Shown: in pieces, positions 12,449-25,664 of the stretch
Layout: every line of letters starts with the position of its first letter
How positions within the stretch are numbered: position 1 is the first letter of the stretch
From: Ehretia macrophylla
Taxonomy: Eukaryota > Streptophyta > Magnoliopsida > Boraginales > Ehretiaceae
Direction of reading: 5' to 3'
DNA length: 64,000 nucleotides
Assembly (NCBI GenBank): GCA_037974665.1
Contig: CM075778.1
Span: 10,653,001-10,717,000 of the forward strand
Program-made: the position numbers and the translations under genes
The notes under the pieces: model-generated
The model's database searches: none
Told to the model about the DNA's origin: nothing
Seen by the model: the letters and a program-made list of their open reading frames with translations, nothing else

Positions 12449-15400
12449 AATTTTTTTTTTATTCTCGAAACTATATACCTTTATCTATGAAAAGATAGGA
12501 ATACTTGTCTCAAACCTCGACTTCACGTGCCCAAGTAGTTTCTCTTCCTGTTTGCCCCATCCATTGTACCTTCATATAAGGGATGGTTCGTTTCCTCAAG
12601 ACTTGTTCGTTTTGATCTACTATTTTGATAGGTTCCTCATCAAAAGTCAAGTTCTTCCTAAATTTTAAGTTCTTGTGACGAGTAATGAGTGTTTTAATTT
12701 CCTACAAGTACCAAATCTGATTACACCTTTAGTTGATGATACTCTCAAGAACACATGATCACCAACCTCCAACTTGAGCTATTCTCTTTTCTGGTCAACC
12801 CAACTTTTTTGTCTATCTTGGGATTCCTTAATTGAGTCCTATTTTTTTTTCCTTGGGTCTCTTTGATTAATTGTGGCCCTAAAAGCTTCTTCTCACCCAA
12901 CTTTCAATAAAAGAGAGTGTGACACTTCCTCCCATATAGATAGAGCTTCAAATGGAGACATCTAGATACTCGCTTGATAACTATTAATATAAGTAAATTC
13001 TACCAAGGTTAAGTGCTTGTCCCAACTCCCGCCAAGGTCCATCACACAAGCTCGAAGCATATATTTCATAGTTTGGATTGCTCTATCGCTTTGCCCGTCA
13101 ATTTGCGAATAGTATGACGTATTCATCTTTAACTCGGTGCCCATATATTTCTGAAAGTTTTATAAAAAATTAGATGCAAATCTTATGTCTCGGTCACAAA
13201 CTATCTGTTTTGGCATTCCATGCAACTCAAATACTTCCTTCATATACAGTTCCACAAGTTTCTCCATTGTTGTTCTCAAACTAAAAGGCAAGAGGTGAGT
13301 TGACTTAGTCAATCTATCCACAAGAACCCAAATAACATCATATTTGTCTCTTGTTTTAGGTAAACTCGTCACAAAATCCATTGAAATGCACTCCTACTTC
13401 TATTCCAATAGATCAAGTGGTTGCAAAAGCCCTGACAGTTTTTTATGCTCTGTCTTAACTCGCTGACAAGTCAAACATTTTGTCACATACTCGGTGATGT
13501 CATTCTTCTATTTAGGCCACCAAAAATGATCCATTAAATCCTTATACATCTTAGTTCTACCTGGGTGTATTGAGAAATGTGAACCATGAACATCGTCAAT
13601 AATTTCCTTCCTTATTTCCAAGTTATTCAGCACACCTAATCTCCCTTGAAATCTCAAGGTGTCATCCTTATGCAACTGTAGAATAGACTTTTGTCCACCT
13701 TCAATTTTTTTCCTTGTATTCATTAAATATAAATCTCGCTTTTGGGCTGTTATAATTCTTTCTATAAGTGTGGACTGAACTGAAATATGGGCCAAAGTAG
13801 ACCCTTTTGACTTCACAAACACTTCAATTCTCAGCTTCTCAAATTCTTCAATCAACACTTCTTGAGAGGTGATCAATGCAGTCATGCTACCAATAGGTTT
13901 TCTGCTAAGGGTATCGACTACCTTGTTTGCCTTACTTGGATGGTAATTAATCCTCAAATCATAATCCTTAATCAGTTCCAACCATCTTTGTTGTCTCAAG
14001 TTCAACTCTTTCTATGTGAAAATATATTTTGAATTCTGATGATTCATATAAATCTCGCATGTGACCCCATATAAATAGTGTTGTCATATCTTGAGCGCAA
14101 CTACCACCGCTACTAATTCAAGATCATGCGTATGGTAGTTCTTCTCATAAGTTTTAAATTGTCTTGAAGCATAAGCAATCACCTTATCGCCTTCATCAAA
14201 ATGCAACCTAAACCATTTCGGGAAGCATCACTGTAGACTGTAAAATCGTCAATACAGTAGGCCAAGCAAGCACAGGTGCGGATACTAGGCGATGCTTCCA
14301 TTCTTGGAACTTGGAAAGCCTTTTCCCATTCAGAATTCTATTCAAATTTCACTCCCTTGCGTATGAGTCGCATCATAGGAGTAACTATCTAAGAGAATCC
14401 TTCTACAAACTTCCGGTAATAACTAGCAGGACCCAAGAAGCTACGAACCTTAAACATTGCAGTAGGTTACAACCAACTAGCTATGGCCCTAACATTTTGT
14501 GGATCTATTGCTATTCCACTTCCTAATATTCTGTGACCCAAGAATACCACTTGATTCAACTAAAACACAAAGCTTTTCAACTTAGCAAATAATTGATTCT
14601 CCCTCAACACCTGTAATACCATCTTAAGTGTAACTCGTTTTGTTTTGGGCTCTCTAAGTAAACCAAAATATCATCTATGAACACCATTAAAAACAATCTA
14701 AGAGAGGCTTGAACATTCTGTTCATCAAATCCATGAATGCGGCATGAGTATTTATTAACCCAAAAGGCATGACAACAAACTCATAATGGCCATATCTAGT
14801 TCTGAAGGCCGTCGTCAATATATCCTCAGCTTTAATCCTCAACTGATGATAACTCGATCTCAAATCAATATTCGAGAATACCTTCGCCCCAAACGAATTA
14901 TCAATTATTTGTACGGGATACCTATTTTTGAAGTGACCTTGTTCAACTTTTTATAGTCTATGCATAAACACAAAGTGTCATCTTTTTTTTTTTTTGAGAA
15001 AAATCCTTGGTGCACCCTAAGGTTACACACTAGGACAGATAAACCCTTTACCCAGTAACTCTTGTAATTGCACCTTCAATGCCTTGAGTTCTGCTGGGGC
15101 CATATGATAGGGTGCTTTAGAAATAGGTCCAGTTCTCGGTACTAAGTCAATAGAGAACTCAATCTCCCATATAGGAGGTAGTCTAGGCATCTCTTCAAGG
15201 GACACATCTAAAACTTCCCGCACAATGTGTATGTCCTCTAGCTTGATTTCATAGTTTGTGTTATCACCACACTGGCCAAATAAGCAACACAACATTTTCA
15301 TACTATCTTCTCAGCCTTTATTGCCGATACAACTTGAGGGACTCCCTGTGTCCTCCCTTGGAATACAAATTCATTTTCACCATGAATACTAAAGATCATT

Positions 15401-16760
15401 TTCTTTAGCAAAACAGTCTATATGATCATGGAAAGCTGCTAAACAATCCATCCCCAAAATCACATCAAAATTTTTCATCTCTAGTTCAATAAGATTAGTA
15501 GGTAGTTCTCTATTCTTAATTTTGAAAATGTATTTCTTGTACACAAAAAGTAGCTGTTACTGACTTCCCTATAGGCGTTTCAACAGATCAATTGCATTCT
15601 AGAGACTCAGATGACATGTCAAAGGATGCAAAAAATGTAGGTGACATATGAATTGTTTGAACCAGAGTCTATAAGTAGATGAGCAAAAGAATGCATAATC
15701 TGAATAATACCTGACACTACTGCATCGGAGGCCTGAGCATCTGCTTGAGTGAGTGTAATCAAACGGGCACGATTTGCCTCATTTCCATCATCTCTCGATC
15801 TAGTATTCTTCACATTATTATCGACCCTTGGGCAATGCTTAATGCGATGACCTAACTCCCCACAATGAAAGCATGCACCAGAAGCCTAACAACACTCTTA
15901 CAAAGCATGATTTCTATTATACTTTCGGCATTCTTGACTACTTTTGCCATTCCCAAATGGTAGAAATTGCTTTTTAGCATTTCCCCCATAATTTTCTTTT
16001 TTACACTGTGTAGGGCCAACCTTATTCTTTCTTTTGTTACCTCTAAACCGAGGCTATTGCATCAAATTCAAATTCCTTTCAATCACTATAGTAGAATACA
16101 CTACCTCGTTGTATGTGTGGAAGGAGTTGAAGCCACAATAGAATGAATGTTAAGTCTTAAACTTAACTCAAATTTGTGTGCCTTCTCATAGTCATTAGGA
16201 ACCAAGTAGGGTGCAAAACAAGCCAATTAAATAAGCTTCTTTAGATATTCCTGCACTGAAAGATCCCGTTGTTTCAAGTTAGAAAATTCTAGCATCTATT
16301 GATTCTTATAGGAAGATGGGTAAAATTCTATCTCAAACAAGTTCCTAAATTCCGGCCAACTTAAACCATCTAGAAACTACCCTTTCTTAGTTTTCCACCA
16401 GTCCTTTGTCATACCTCGAAGTAAAAGGCTGCTAAAATACACTCGAGGATCGTCACTAAAATCGAACAAGCCAAAATACTCTTCCAACTCTTGAGGGTCA
16501 TATTCACCCGTAAACTTTGATGGGTTAAGTTGAATGAACTCTCTAAAGGTAGAATGTCCATCTTGGACACCCTTTTTGGGTACTTTCTCAAGATTGACAT
16601 TGGCAACCACATGATCCTCAATTGCATCGGCAATTGTAAGCAAGTCTGATGATAGGGAGATGACCAATTAACATGTATTTATAGGAACATGATATTATTT
16701 TTAGGATCAACACATATAGAGTTAAAAACCCATTCTAGACTTAGATTAATCATAACTTAT

Positions 16761-16772
16761 GCTCTGATACCA
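16761..16772 (-). other. Primer-binding site of the gypsy element (initiator tRNA-Met type)
   Basis: Read on the minus strand this is TGGTATCAGAGC, one base inside the LTR end ...GGGTGTGACA. It is the classic complement of the 3' end of initiator methionine tRNA and fixes the element's orientation. Confidence 0.85.
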
Positions 16773-16773
16773 C

Positions 16774-16864
16774 TGTCACACCCTGATTCCATTGACAAGA
16801 TAATCAGAGTGTAACTATCGTGTACCTAGGAAGGTATATCTTCCCTAAACACGCAAAGCTCTAG
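16774..16864 (-). repeat. First piece of the right gypsy LTR (5' LTR), cut by copia
   Basis: Starts TGTCACACCC and matches 3260-3350. The match stops at TCTAG (16860-16864), the target duplication of the copia element, and resumes at 24327. Confidence 0.85.
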
Positions 16865-17196
16865 TATAAGCATAATTATTGCAAAACATACTGCAATTAA
16901 ATTTATTAGAAGCATGTAATCATCATATAAAACATTAAGAGTCATAAGCTACTTATGTGATGCAGAAGACGAATCCATGACAACGATTAATTGATTTCTG
17001 CACCTTAACCTTATTCTTAATAGTGTAGATATGTGATGGGATTCTACAACTCTCTCATTGGTAGGGAGATGACCAATTAACATGTATTTATAGGGACATG
17101 TTACTTCTATCAAGTAACCTAATGGGCTTGGACTTTAGTGGGCTATTATTTTAATTAAGTGGGTCACCAATAACTTAATGGATCACACCACTTACA
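16865..17196 (-). repeat. 3' LTR of the copia element (332 bp)
   Basis: Plus-strand ends are TATAAG...CTTACA. The left end is probably a mutated TGTAAG, which would make the ends perfect inverted repeats. It matches 22452-22534 plus 24073-24321. Confidence 0.88.
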
Positions 17197-17207
17197 TTTT
17201 CTCACTT
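17197..17207 (-). other. Polypurine tract of the copia element
   Basis: On the minus strand AAGTGAGAAAA abuts the LTR start TGTAAG. Confidence 0.7.
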
Positions 17208-20200
17208 GACCCATTAGCCTTTATGGACATCAGGATTCAACCACAAACATAATATGTGCATAAGAGATTAAATCTTTACATAATGTCTTTCATAATTACC
17301 AACGAATAATAGACTATGAAATGTGGGTTATAATGGTCATACATCATTTATTCGATGTACCTCCTTCTATATACCACGACATTAGCAATCAGTCACACTT
17401 GGTCATAATCTTAATGGTCCACCATAATGTCTTATACAGACCTTTTTGTTTTCCTTAGTAAACATAAGTCATGTGAATACTTTCATGAAACAGGAAAATT
17501 AATTTTATTTATCAGAAACACGTCATTGAACTTAGAGTGTCAACATAAGAACACTTACATCTTTCATAATTACAACCAAGGCCTATCATTACTTCATGCT
17601 CCTTAAATGGCTTGGTTGTAAGCCTTTGGTCATAAGATAAAATCACTACTTATGTGTTCAATAGACGCTCTTTGTTTCTGAATTTTCTCTTTAATGCCAA
17701 ATACTTTAATTCCATGTATTTGGCACCTCATGATTATTTGTCATTTTAGAGAAGAAAACTGTTGTAGAATTATCACAATAAATTTTTAGCGACTTGACAA
17801 TTATTGTTGACAAATCCAAGTCCTGAAATTAATTTTCTACAACCATAATATATGAGTCAAAGCTTCATAATATGCTACAAATTTTGCTTCCATAATGGAT
17901 GGCATAATGATAGTCTATTTGACACTTTTCATAAGCTCGCTCCTACTACTTAAAGGAAGAAATGACCAAAAGCGAATTTTATGCTATTAACACATCCAAT
18001 AAAATTTGAATCCGGATATCCAATCATTTTATATGATTAGATCATTTATATGTTAGCATGTAGTCTTTGTTCTATTCAGATACCTTAAACTTTGTTGTAG
18101 CTATCTAGTAATTCAACTAAGAATTACTTTAATACATTCTTACATTCCGCATCATTATTGAGACATTGCATGAGACTAAATTTATTCACATCAAATCTTT
18201 CTAGAATTTTTTAAACATAGGTTTCATGAGATAATCCTAACATTCCTTGTAATCGATCATGGAATATTTCTATTCCTATCACAAGGATGTCTCTCCCATA
18301 TTATTTACTTTCAAAATTCTATGAGAGAAAATGAGTTTCATACAATATGTCAATACCATTAGTAGCAAGAAGAATATCATCAATATACAAGACTTAAAAG
18401 GAAAACATAAAATTTGTTCCCACTGATCTTTCGTTATACTTGCTAAATAATACTATGTTTCCTTGAAACCAAAAGATGTAGGGTATTGTAGAACTTAATA
18501 TACCATTATAAGGGCTAGTTAATTCCATATGTTACTTTCTTAAGTTTTACACACCTTATGACATTTTTCCTCTATTGAAAAACTTTTCGATTGGTCCGTA
18601 TAATATTCCTCAAATTCTTCATTAAGAAATACACTTTTCACATTTATTTGGTACAACTTTAAAATATAATGAGCTGCCAATGCCATGGTTATCCTCAAAG
18701 AGTCTTTGAGACTAAGAAAAAACAAATCTCTTTATAATCAATGCAACCTTTATGATGTAACATTTTTCAAGTAATCTAGTCCTACATTGCTTAAAATTGT
18801 CATTAGAGTTGCGTTTGGTTTAAAAGGAACCTTCATAACCAACTCTTTTGAACTTTATGGCAATTTGACTAGATCAATAACTTTATTTTGTTGCACAGGT
18901 GTTCATCTCATCTTTCTGGGCATCAATATGTTTATTAGACTTTCTACTTCATATGGCTAGTGAAAATGAAACCAGATTTTTATTAATTCAAATATCGAAG
19001 TTTGACTCATACAAATAAACCACATAATTTTCATGAATAGTTTATTTCCTTTCTCTTTGAGATCTTAATACTATTCCTTGCGGTTCATATGTGTCAATTT
19101 CTTGTGAGTTAATATTTATAGGAGACAATTCCTCATTTATATGTTGTTAAGTGTTATTAGAACATTCAACAACACCTTGAGCAATATTGGAAAAAGGACC
19201 ATTAATGAGTGAAAATAAGCCTAACCCGACTTCCTTAATTTCCACTTTATGAGGTTCATCACTCCCATTAACTTCACCATTCTTTATGAATCTAATGCTA
19301 ATGGACTCTAGAAAATTTCAACAAATAAACATAGCCATAATGTGAAAATTAGTTGTAAAGTAACAAAATACTTTTCTCCATTAAAACAAGGTACATCAAA
19401 AAGTCTATAAACATTAGGATATGTAATTTCAAGAAGCTTTATGCTTATTATGCCTTCTTTCTAATTGTGTTTGATTTGCCTTCACTTTATGTAATCCACA
19501 CATATTCCAAGAACAGTAAAATCTAAACTCAAAAGAATCTCATTCTTTACGAATCTTTCTAATCATTCTTTAGAACTATAATTAACATTTATGCCACAAG
19601 TAAGCAAAACTTTCACTTGGCCTACCACGCTTAATTTCAATATTTTATTACTCAATAAGTAGGATTCATAGAACATATCATCAAGTTTTAGTTTATATAA
19701 CTCATCACTAAGAATATCGAACCCAACTATTATGGTATTCTCAAATAAACTAAAACATCTATGTTCAATCTTAATATTAAATCCAAAAACATTCAACTTT
19801 AATAAAGAAACTAAGTTTCTAAAAACATATAGGTACATAGAATGATAGAAAAAAAATAATGTGATGGCTAGCTTTAAGGATCAAACGATAAGTCCTTAAA
19901 CTTTCAATTAGAGCCTTCACACAATTTTATATGTACAAAACTTTAATTTGCATTTATATTCTAGATTATAAGAAATCCTTCTAACATATAGGAAACATAA
20001 GTGGTTGCTACAGAATCAAGCCACTAGGTATCAAGAGAAATTTCACTTAAATCTAATTCGAAGCATACAAAGGAATGATAATTACCTTTACTTCCAAACC
20101 ATGCTTTAAATTTAGAGAATCTTTAAAAGCGACAAACTTTTCTAAAAAGGGAACTTGCAAGCCTGAACTTTCATCCTCTAAGTCTAAGAATCATTAACAG

Positions 20201-22436
20201 ACTATTTCCTTCGTCTTTGATTTTTATTCTACATTTTAGATCTATTACCAACTTTTTAACTCATGAGATTGATAGTGTAACTTAATTGACTCTTCAATCT
20301 TATTTCCTCTTGAACAAGCATACTAGCCAATTCACACAAATTCACTTAATAGTAATATAATCAATTTGAAAAGACTCATATTCAAAAGGTAGTAAGTTCA
20401 AGATGCACTACACTAGGAATAAGTTGTTCACTGTCATTCCCAAAGGCTTTAATCTTACATCAATATTAGTCATCTCTATGATATGCTCTTCCATACTTCA
20501 CAATCCATCTAACTTCATGGTCGTGAGCCTAGTTATGAGCATACCAGTGAATGACTTATATGTGAAATTGAAACTTTTCTTTTGTAGACTTTAAGTGTTC
20601 TTTAGCATCGTTAGTTTGTGGAATGGTCATTTGCATAAACATGATACTTAATCTATTAGACCGTTTCCAAACCTCATAACGAATCTTCTCTTCCTCACTG
20701 TTCAAATCTGTAATGACAGGAGGTTCGCTATTCATAATGCTAAGTCCAAATTCAAAATACCTAAGTGAATTTGGACTCGTTTGTACTATTCATAGAAGTT
20801 CAATCCATTAAGGATGGTCACATATAAAGTATGCGAATGAGGAAATTAGCTACAAATATGACATGACATTTTAGCATAATCATGGATTAATAACGACTAC
20901 ATACTTAATGTTGACAACATTATGGATTCATACAAAATAAATAAAATATCATAGTGTATTAAAGCTCTCCTTTGGGTAAAAACTACAATATACAATCACA
21001 AAGTGAATGTCAATATAATATCATTAGTAAGCAATTAAAATTTTAAGTCGAATATATTCACCATCTTTGGATATATGAACATATTCAACCAAAATAATTT
21101 AATTTGTCTAGTCATATTTACTATTAACAAGATAAATGATTCGCCTTTGGGCAAATCCAGAAGCCCAAAGAATAATAAACGTCAAATTATCCATCGATTA
21201 TCACAATCTCAATAAGTAAATAGATAATTGTCATAAAATAAAATTCATAATCTTTCTAGTTCGGTCACTTTGATAACTAATGAAGTAACATAAGATGGAT
21301 TTAACTTTAATAACAACTATTAACAAATTAAATTCATAACTTTCTTCGTTGGCCACTTTGGTGACTAATGAACCAACTTAATTAGATTAAATTCAATAAT
21401 AATTGTCAACTATTAAAATCCAAGGACTTTCAAGCTTGGCTATTTTGGTGACTAACAAACCGAATTAATATGGATTTTAAACTTAATAATAATTGTCAGT
21501 GAAGAAAATCCATCAACTTTTTAGTTTGGCCACTTTGGTGACTAACAAACTATCTTAATATGAATTTTAAATTCAACGTCAATTAAAACTTTAACATATC
21601 ATATTTTCATACTTTTTTCTTTTCTTCAATTTATGTGAGCCCACAAGTGAAAAGAAAATATCTTAACATAACGCATCATAAAAAAAATGTTGCCAAAGTT
21701 TATGACACACATAAGTAAACAAAGTCCCATGTAATAGACTTTGTTATAATTAGCTTTAATATAATAACACTAACCACTACATAATTCTGAATTTTTCCTT
21801 CTTTCCATTCATATGGCTAAATGGGCCTATGCAACATAATCATAAGCTTATTGTTATGCTTTCGTTGATTAATACATTTATGCCCAACAGAAGGAAGAAA
21901 TACGCATTTGGAGCTTGCTGAATATTTTAATATATTGTGGGCCACAAGCATACTTCACATCTAAGCTTTACGCCGTATCTTCATAATGAAATGTACACAA
22001 TATTGATGAAAACCTAGGTTCAGATCGAAAGAAAATAAAAACCTAGATACGTGGTTTGGCTTGTGCCAACATTGCGCAGTGCACACGTAATATGCAGTCA
22101 ATTGCTAGGCACGTATGCAAGCGTTAAAATACATTTTCTCTTTTTTTCTTCTTTTTTCTTCTTTCCTTTATATATATATATATATATAACTCGTCCAAGC
22201 CATCTTTCAGAAAAAAAACTAGCTATGAACTCCAAAGCATAAATTTTAATTTTCTTCAATCCGAAGACAATTAATTTCAAAAGGAAAAACAAACCCAAAA
22301 TCATCTTTTAGATATCATATACATCAATAAAAAATTATTCCAAATATAAAATACCTTTATTTGCTTATTAAGCATAAGACCGAGAGATATTAATTAACAA
22401 TCAGATTTTATAAGAGACTACATGATCTGATATATA
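17208..22436 (-). pseudogene. Ty1/copia gag-pol, heavily degenerate
   Basis: Minus-strand fragments in the copia order: gag (UBN2-like) with EVWKRSNRLSIMFMQMTIP (about 20605-20690) and a SMLVQEEIRLKSQ tail (about 20285-20325); GAG-pre-integrase-like segment at 19563-19838 with NLVSLLKLNVFGF and LSDELYKLKLDD; integrase text LLEITYPNVYRLFDVPC near 19385-19440; reverse transcriptase with LKLYQINVKSVFLNEEFEEY at 18540-18725; RNase H text PSIMEAKFVAYYEAL at about 17860-17905. Stops and frameshifts are frequent throughout, so it is not expressed as protein. Confidence 0.85.
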
Positions 22437-22449
22437 GGTTTTGATATTA
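22437..22449 (-). other. Decayed primer-binding site of the copia element
   Basis: On the minus strand this reads TAATATCAAAACC, two bases from the LTR. It differs from the standard TGGTATCAGAGCC at four positions, all G-to-A. Confidence 0.7.
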
Positions 22450-22534
22450 CATAGAAGTATAATTATTGCAAAACATACTACAATTAAATTTATCAAAAGC
22501 ATGTAATTATTATATAAAACATTAAGAGCCATAA

Positions 22535-24069
22535 GGGTATTCTCAATAGAGTCTCTAAGGAGTCTCTAAATAGTAATAATTGATGTTTTAGAGACTCTAT
22601 TGATCAAAATTCATCACCAATGAGGGTCTCTAAAATACTATTTGATAGTTTTTGGCAAAATCATGACATCATTCAAGCTTTGAGTCTTCAAAATAGCAAC
22701 TAGTCTCAATTTTCTTCAATAAATTTGTTGAAGAAAATGGAGACTATACAAGAAGACAAAATGAGTCTAAAAAAAAAACAATGTCAGATCTGACGTCTGA
22801 CATTGTCAGATCTGAAAAAAAAAAAAAAAAAAAGTACAAAAAAACAAGCACAAACAGCAACAAAAAAATTTAACAAACATAAAAATAATTACAGTTCAAT
22901 TATTTTTTTCAACAAATAACAAAAAAAAAAGGTAAACACTGATCTGGAAAAAAAAAAAAAACATAAAGTTTGTGTTGGTGGTTTCGCCGATGGTGGGGTG
23001 GCAGCGGAGAAGGGGAGGGGGGGGGGGGGAAGGGGGGAGCTACTGCGGGAAAGGAAAAAAAGGGAAGGTGGGTAGGTAGGTGGGTGGGTGGGTGGGTGGG
23101 TGGGTGGGTGAGGGGGAGGGGAAGGGGGCGTTGCTGCACTGCAGGGAAGGGAAAAAGGGAAAGATATGGTGGGGTGGGGGGGGGTGGGGTGGGGGAGAGA
23201 GAGTGTGTGTAGCGGGGAAAGGGAAAAAGGGAGAGAGAGAAGAAGGGGAGGGGGAGCGGGGAAGTTTTATAGTTAGGTTTTTTTTTTTTAATTAAATTTT
23301 TTTATATATTTATTTATTCTTTTTTAAAAGGGATTTTGTAATTAAGCTTTTTTAATTAAGGTTTTGTATTTAGGGTTTTTTAATTAGATTTTTTTTTAAA
23401 TTATGGTTTTGTATTTTTTTTTTTTTTTAATTTTTTTAGTTTATTTTTTTTAGTTTGGTAAATTTTTTTATTGTTGCTTTTATTTTTTTGAACCGATATT
23501 GCTGCTTGTTGAAAAAATAAACTTTTTTACTTTATTTTTAGTTTAGGTTATTTTATTAATTAATTGAATAGAATAAAGAAGAAAAAATAAATATAAACGT
23601 AACACACGAGAAAAAAATTAATTAATGGATAAATTTTTATAAAAAAAATTTGCGTATGATTTTTTTTAATTAGAGATTTGTAATTAGTTTTTTTCATTCA
23701 ATTATGTAATTAAACGTAAACTTAATTTTTTAAATGTTATATTCGTCACAATTTATTTATTTTTTGATTGAAATATTCGTTAAAGAAGTTGAAATAATCT
23801 AAATAATAATTAATTAAAAATAAGTAACACACGAAAAAAAATAACAAATAATCAAATTATTATATAAAATTAAAAATAATATAGAGACTCAATTTTATGG
23901 AGATCGTCATCGGGGATTTTTTTTTTTTTATCTTAGTCTCTAAATGGGTCTTTAAAACAGTTTTTTTGTCTTGGTCTTTAAGTGGGTCTCTAAAACACTA
24001 TTTGGTCTCTATATGAGTCTCTAAAATGATGGATAGAGACCCATTATAGAGACTCTATTGAGGATAGTC
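22535..24069. mobile_element. PIF/Harbinger-like non-autonomous element (TSD TAA)
   Basis: A 1,535-bp insert flanked by TAA (22532-22534 and 24070-24072). Its ends are inverted: left GGGTATTCTCAATAGAG, right complement GACTATCCTCAATAGAG (14 of 17 match). Several copies of GAGTCTCTAAA and its complement lie in both subterminal zones (22540-22640 and 23880-24065). A 3-bp TAA duplication with G-rich short TIRs is typical of PIF/Harbinger and Tourist-like elements. No transposase text was seen. The interior is a low-complexity G-rich tract followed by an A/T-rich tract. Confidence 0.8.
22975..23265 (+). repeat. G-rich tract with (GGTG)n tandem repeat
   Basis: Almost pure G/A/T purine-rich plus strand with runs of up to 11 G (near 23020) and a run of about ten GGTG units at 23068-23110. 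Many GGG runs are spaced by 1-7 bases, a pattern able to form G-quadruplexes. Open frames across it are low-complexity artefacts. Confidence 0.85.
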
Positions 24070-25664
24070 TAAGCTACTTACTTGATACAGAAGACAAAGC
24101 CATGGCAGCGATTAATTGATTTCTCCACCTTAACCCTATTCTTAATAGTGTAGATATATGATGAGATTCTACAACTTTCTCATTGGTAAGGAAATGACCA
24201 ATTAACATGCATTTATAGAAACATGTTACTTCCATCAAGTAACTTAATGAGCTTGGACTTTAGTTGGCTATTATTTTAATTAAGTGAGTCATTCATAACT
24301 TAATGGGTCACAATACTTACATCTAGTTCTACATGTAAAGGCTAAGACCACAATTGAGACGACAATTCACAAAGCATCTAAACCAACATAATAACTCAAA
24401 AATATGCGAATCCCCAAAATAAGATTATAAAATAAAACTCCACAATTATAATAGGATCATAAAACTATAGTAAGAACAATACTAAAACATCATAACACAA
24501 TGAAATATCCTACAACCATACTAAAATATCCTACCACAAGGAAATATCCTAAGAGGTACACCACCCTAAATTATTAATGAAGATAAGCTAAGGACTTAAA
24601 AGAAAGACCACTGTCCAACATCAAGGTAGTCTCCTACCTATGCCCTTGCAAAAAGACTTATTCTTTACCTGTTTAAAATAAAGTTTAATGAAACAAATGA
24701 TAAAAAATCTCAGTAAGTATGAATTGTAAGAAAATAATTGTTTTGTTGTATGTTGCTTTCAAGATAAGTGTAAGCCATGCAAGAAATCCAAAACTGAGTT
24801 TTAAGCATAATACAAAAATGTTGTGTCATAATCCAAAACCCGAAACCACATCAAACCACTATACGAAAAGCTCAAATACGGCTATGGGTACAATTGGTAC
24901 TATAGTCTAAGGATAGCTATTTGCGCTCAACCATCACAAATGATGGGGATCCCAATGAAAAGATAGTGCACTATGTCAAAACTCAGTATATGTCAAACCC
25001 CATTAAGAGAGGGTTCAAATCTCGCTATACCTGCCAACTAAGTCAAAGGCCTGACAATATGACACAAATGATCAAGAGTGTTTCTTATCAAAATTCAGTA
25101 AAAGTACAAAAAACTTTCATAAATGTTCATATGAAATACACACCAATAGGTCCCAAGTTTTTGTTAAAGAATACCATATTTTTAACCCGAAAAGAAAAAA
25201 AAACATCTGTTTGCAACAAAAATATTTCACCAATCTTCAAAAAGATGCAGTAAAGTAACCATTAGGTCACTGATGATTCAGTGACCTGTTTTGTTTATTT
25301 AAAAAAAAAAAACATAACCTTCATGTCACTGGAATTCCAGTGACCTGTTGGTCACACAAAAGTGAATAGTGACTAGGTCATTATACACATGAATAGTATT
25401 TGTACTATTCATTGTAAACTTTTTATTTTTTATAGGAATTTGTTTTAAAGGATTCATGTTATGCAGTCATGTAAGATAGGGAATATTTGATGGAACATGA
25501 AAGGCATATTGTTCCAAGTAATAACAATATAAAATTTATACATTCAATCTAAACATGGTACGAATAAGGATGATAACTATTTACAACAAAAAGATTTAAT
25601 GCATTAACATAATATTTTAATAACTCCAAAGGTCATACTCATCTCAAACTCATAATATTTATTA

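Larger units (their letters stand above)
12438..16773 (-). pseudogene. Ty3/gypsy gag-pol, chromovirus, degenerate
   Basis: Order on the minus strand: gag fragment with FREFIQLNPSKFTGEYDP (16377-16667); CCHC zinc knuckle CFHCGELGHRIKHC (about 15836-15878); protease text LIDSGSNNSYV (near 15640-15670); reverse transcriptase entry [14 protein letters not shown] (15023-15080); RT catalytic box FIDDILVY (near 14660-14685); RNase H tail with INYHPSKANKVVDTLSR (near 13890-13940); integrase core MDFVTSLPKTRDKYDVIWV (13325-13381) through SYYSQIDGQSDRAIQTMKY (near 13060-13115); a VGDHVFLRVS block (about 12740-12780); and a degenerate chromodomain VQWMGQ...TTWAREVE (about 12521-12657). The frame is cut by many stops and frameshifts, so no product is made. 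Confidence 0.9.
16865..24321 (-). mobile_element. Ty1/copia retrotransposon, minus strand, nested in the gypsy LTR
   Basis: Flanked by a perfect 5-bp target duplication TCTAG (16860-16864 and 24322-24326). It has two LTRs that are each 332 bp once a later insertion is removed. A polypurine tract and a decayed PBS sit in the right places for minus-strand orientation. The element without the later insertion is about 5.9 kb. In the first 83 LTR positions I count 8 differences, 7 of them transitions, so the insertion is old. Confidence 0.92.
22452..24321 (-). repeat. 5' LTR of the copia element, split by a DNA transposon
   Basis: Two pieces, 22452-22534 (83 bp) and 24073-24321 (249 bp), add up to exactly the 332 bp of the other LTR. 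The gap is the element at 22535-24069 with its TAA duplication. Confidence 0.88.

Noticed and set aside
22909..23295. Glycine-rich and proline-rich open frames on both strands
   Set aside because: They are translations of the G-rich low-complexity tract inside a transposon, with no start context or domain.
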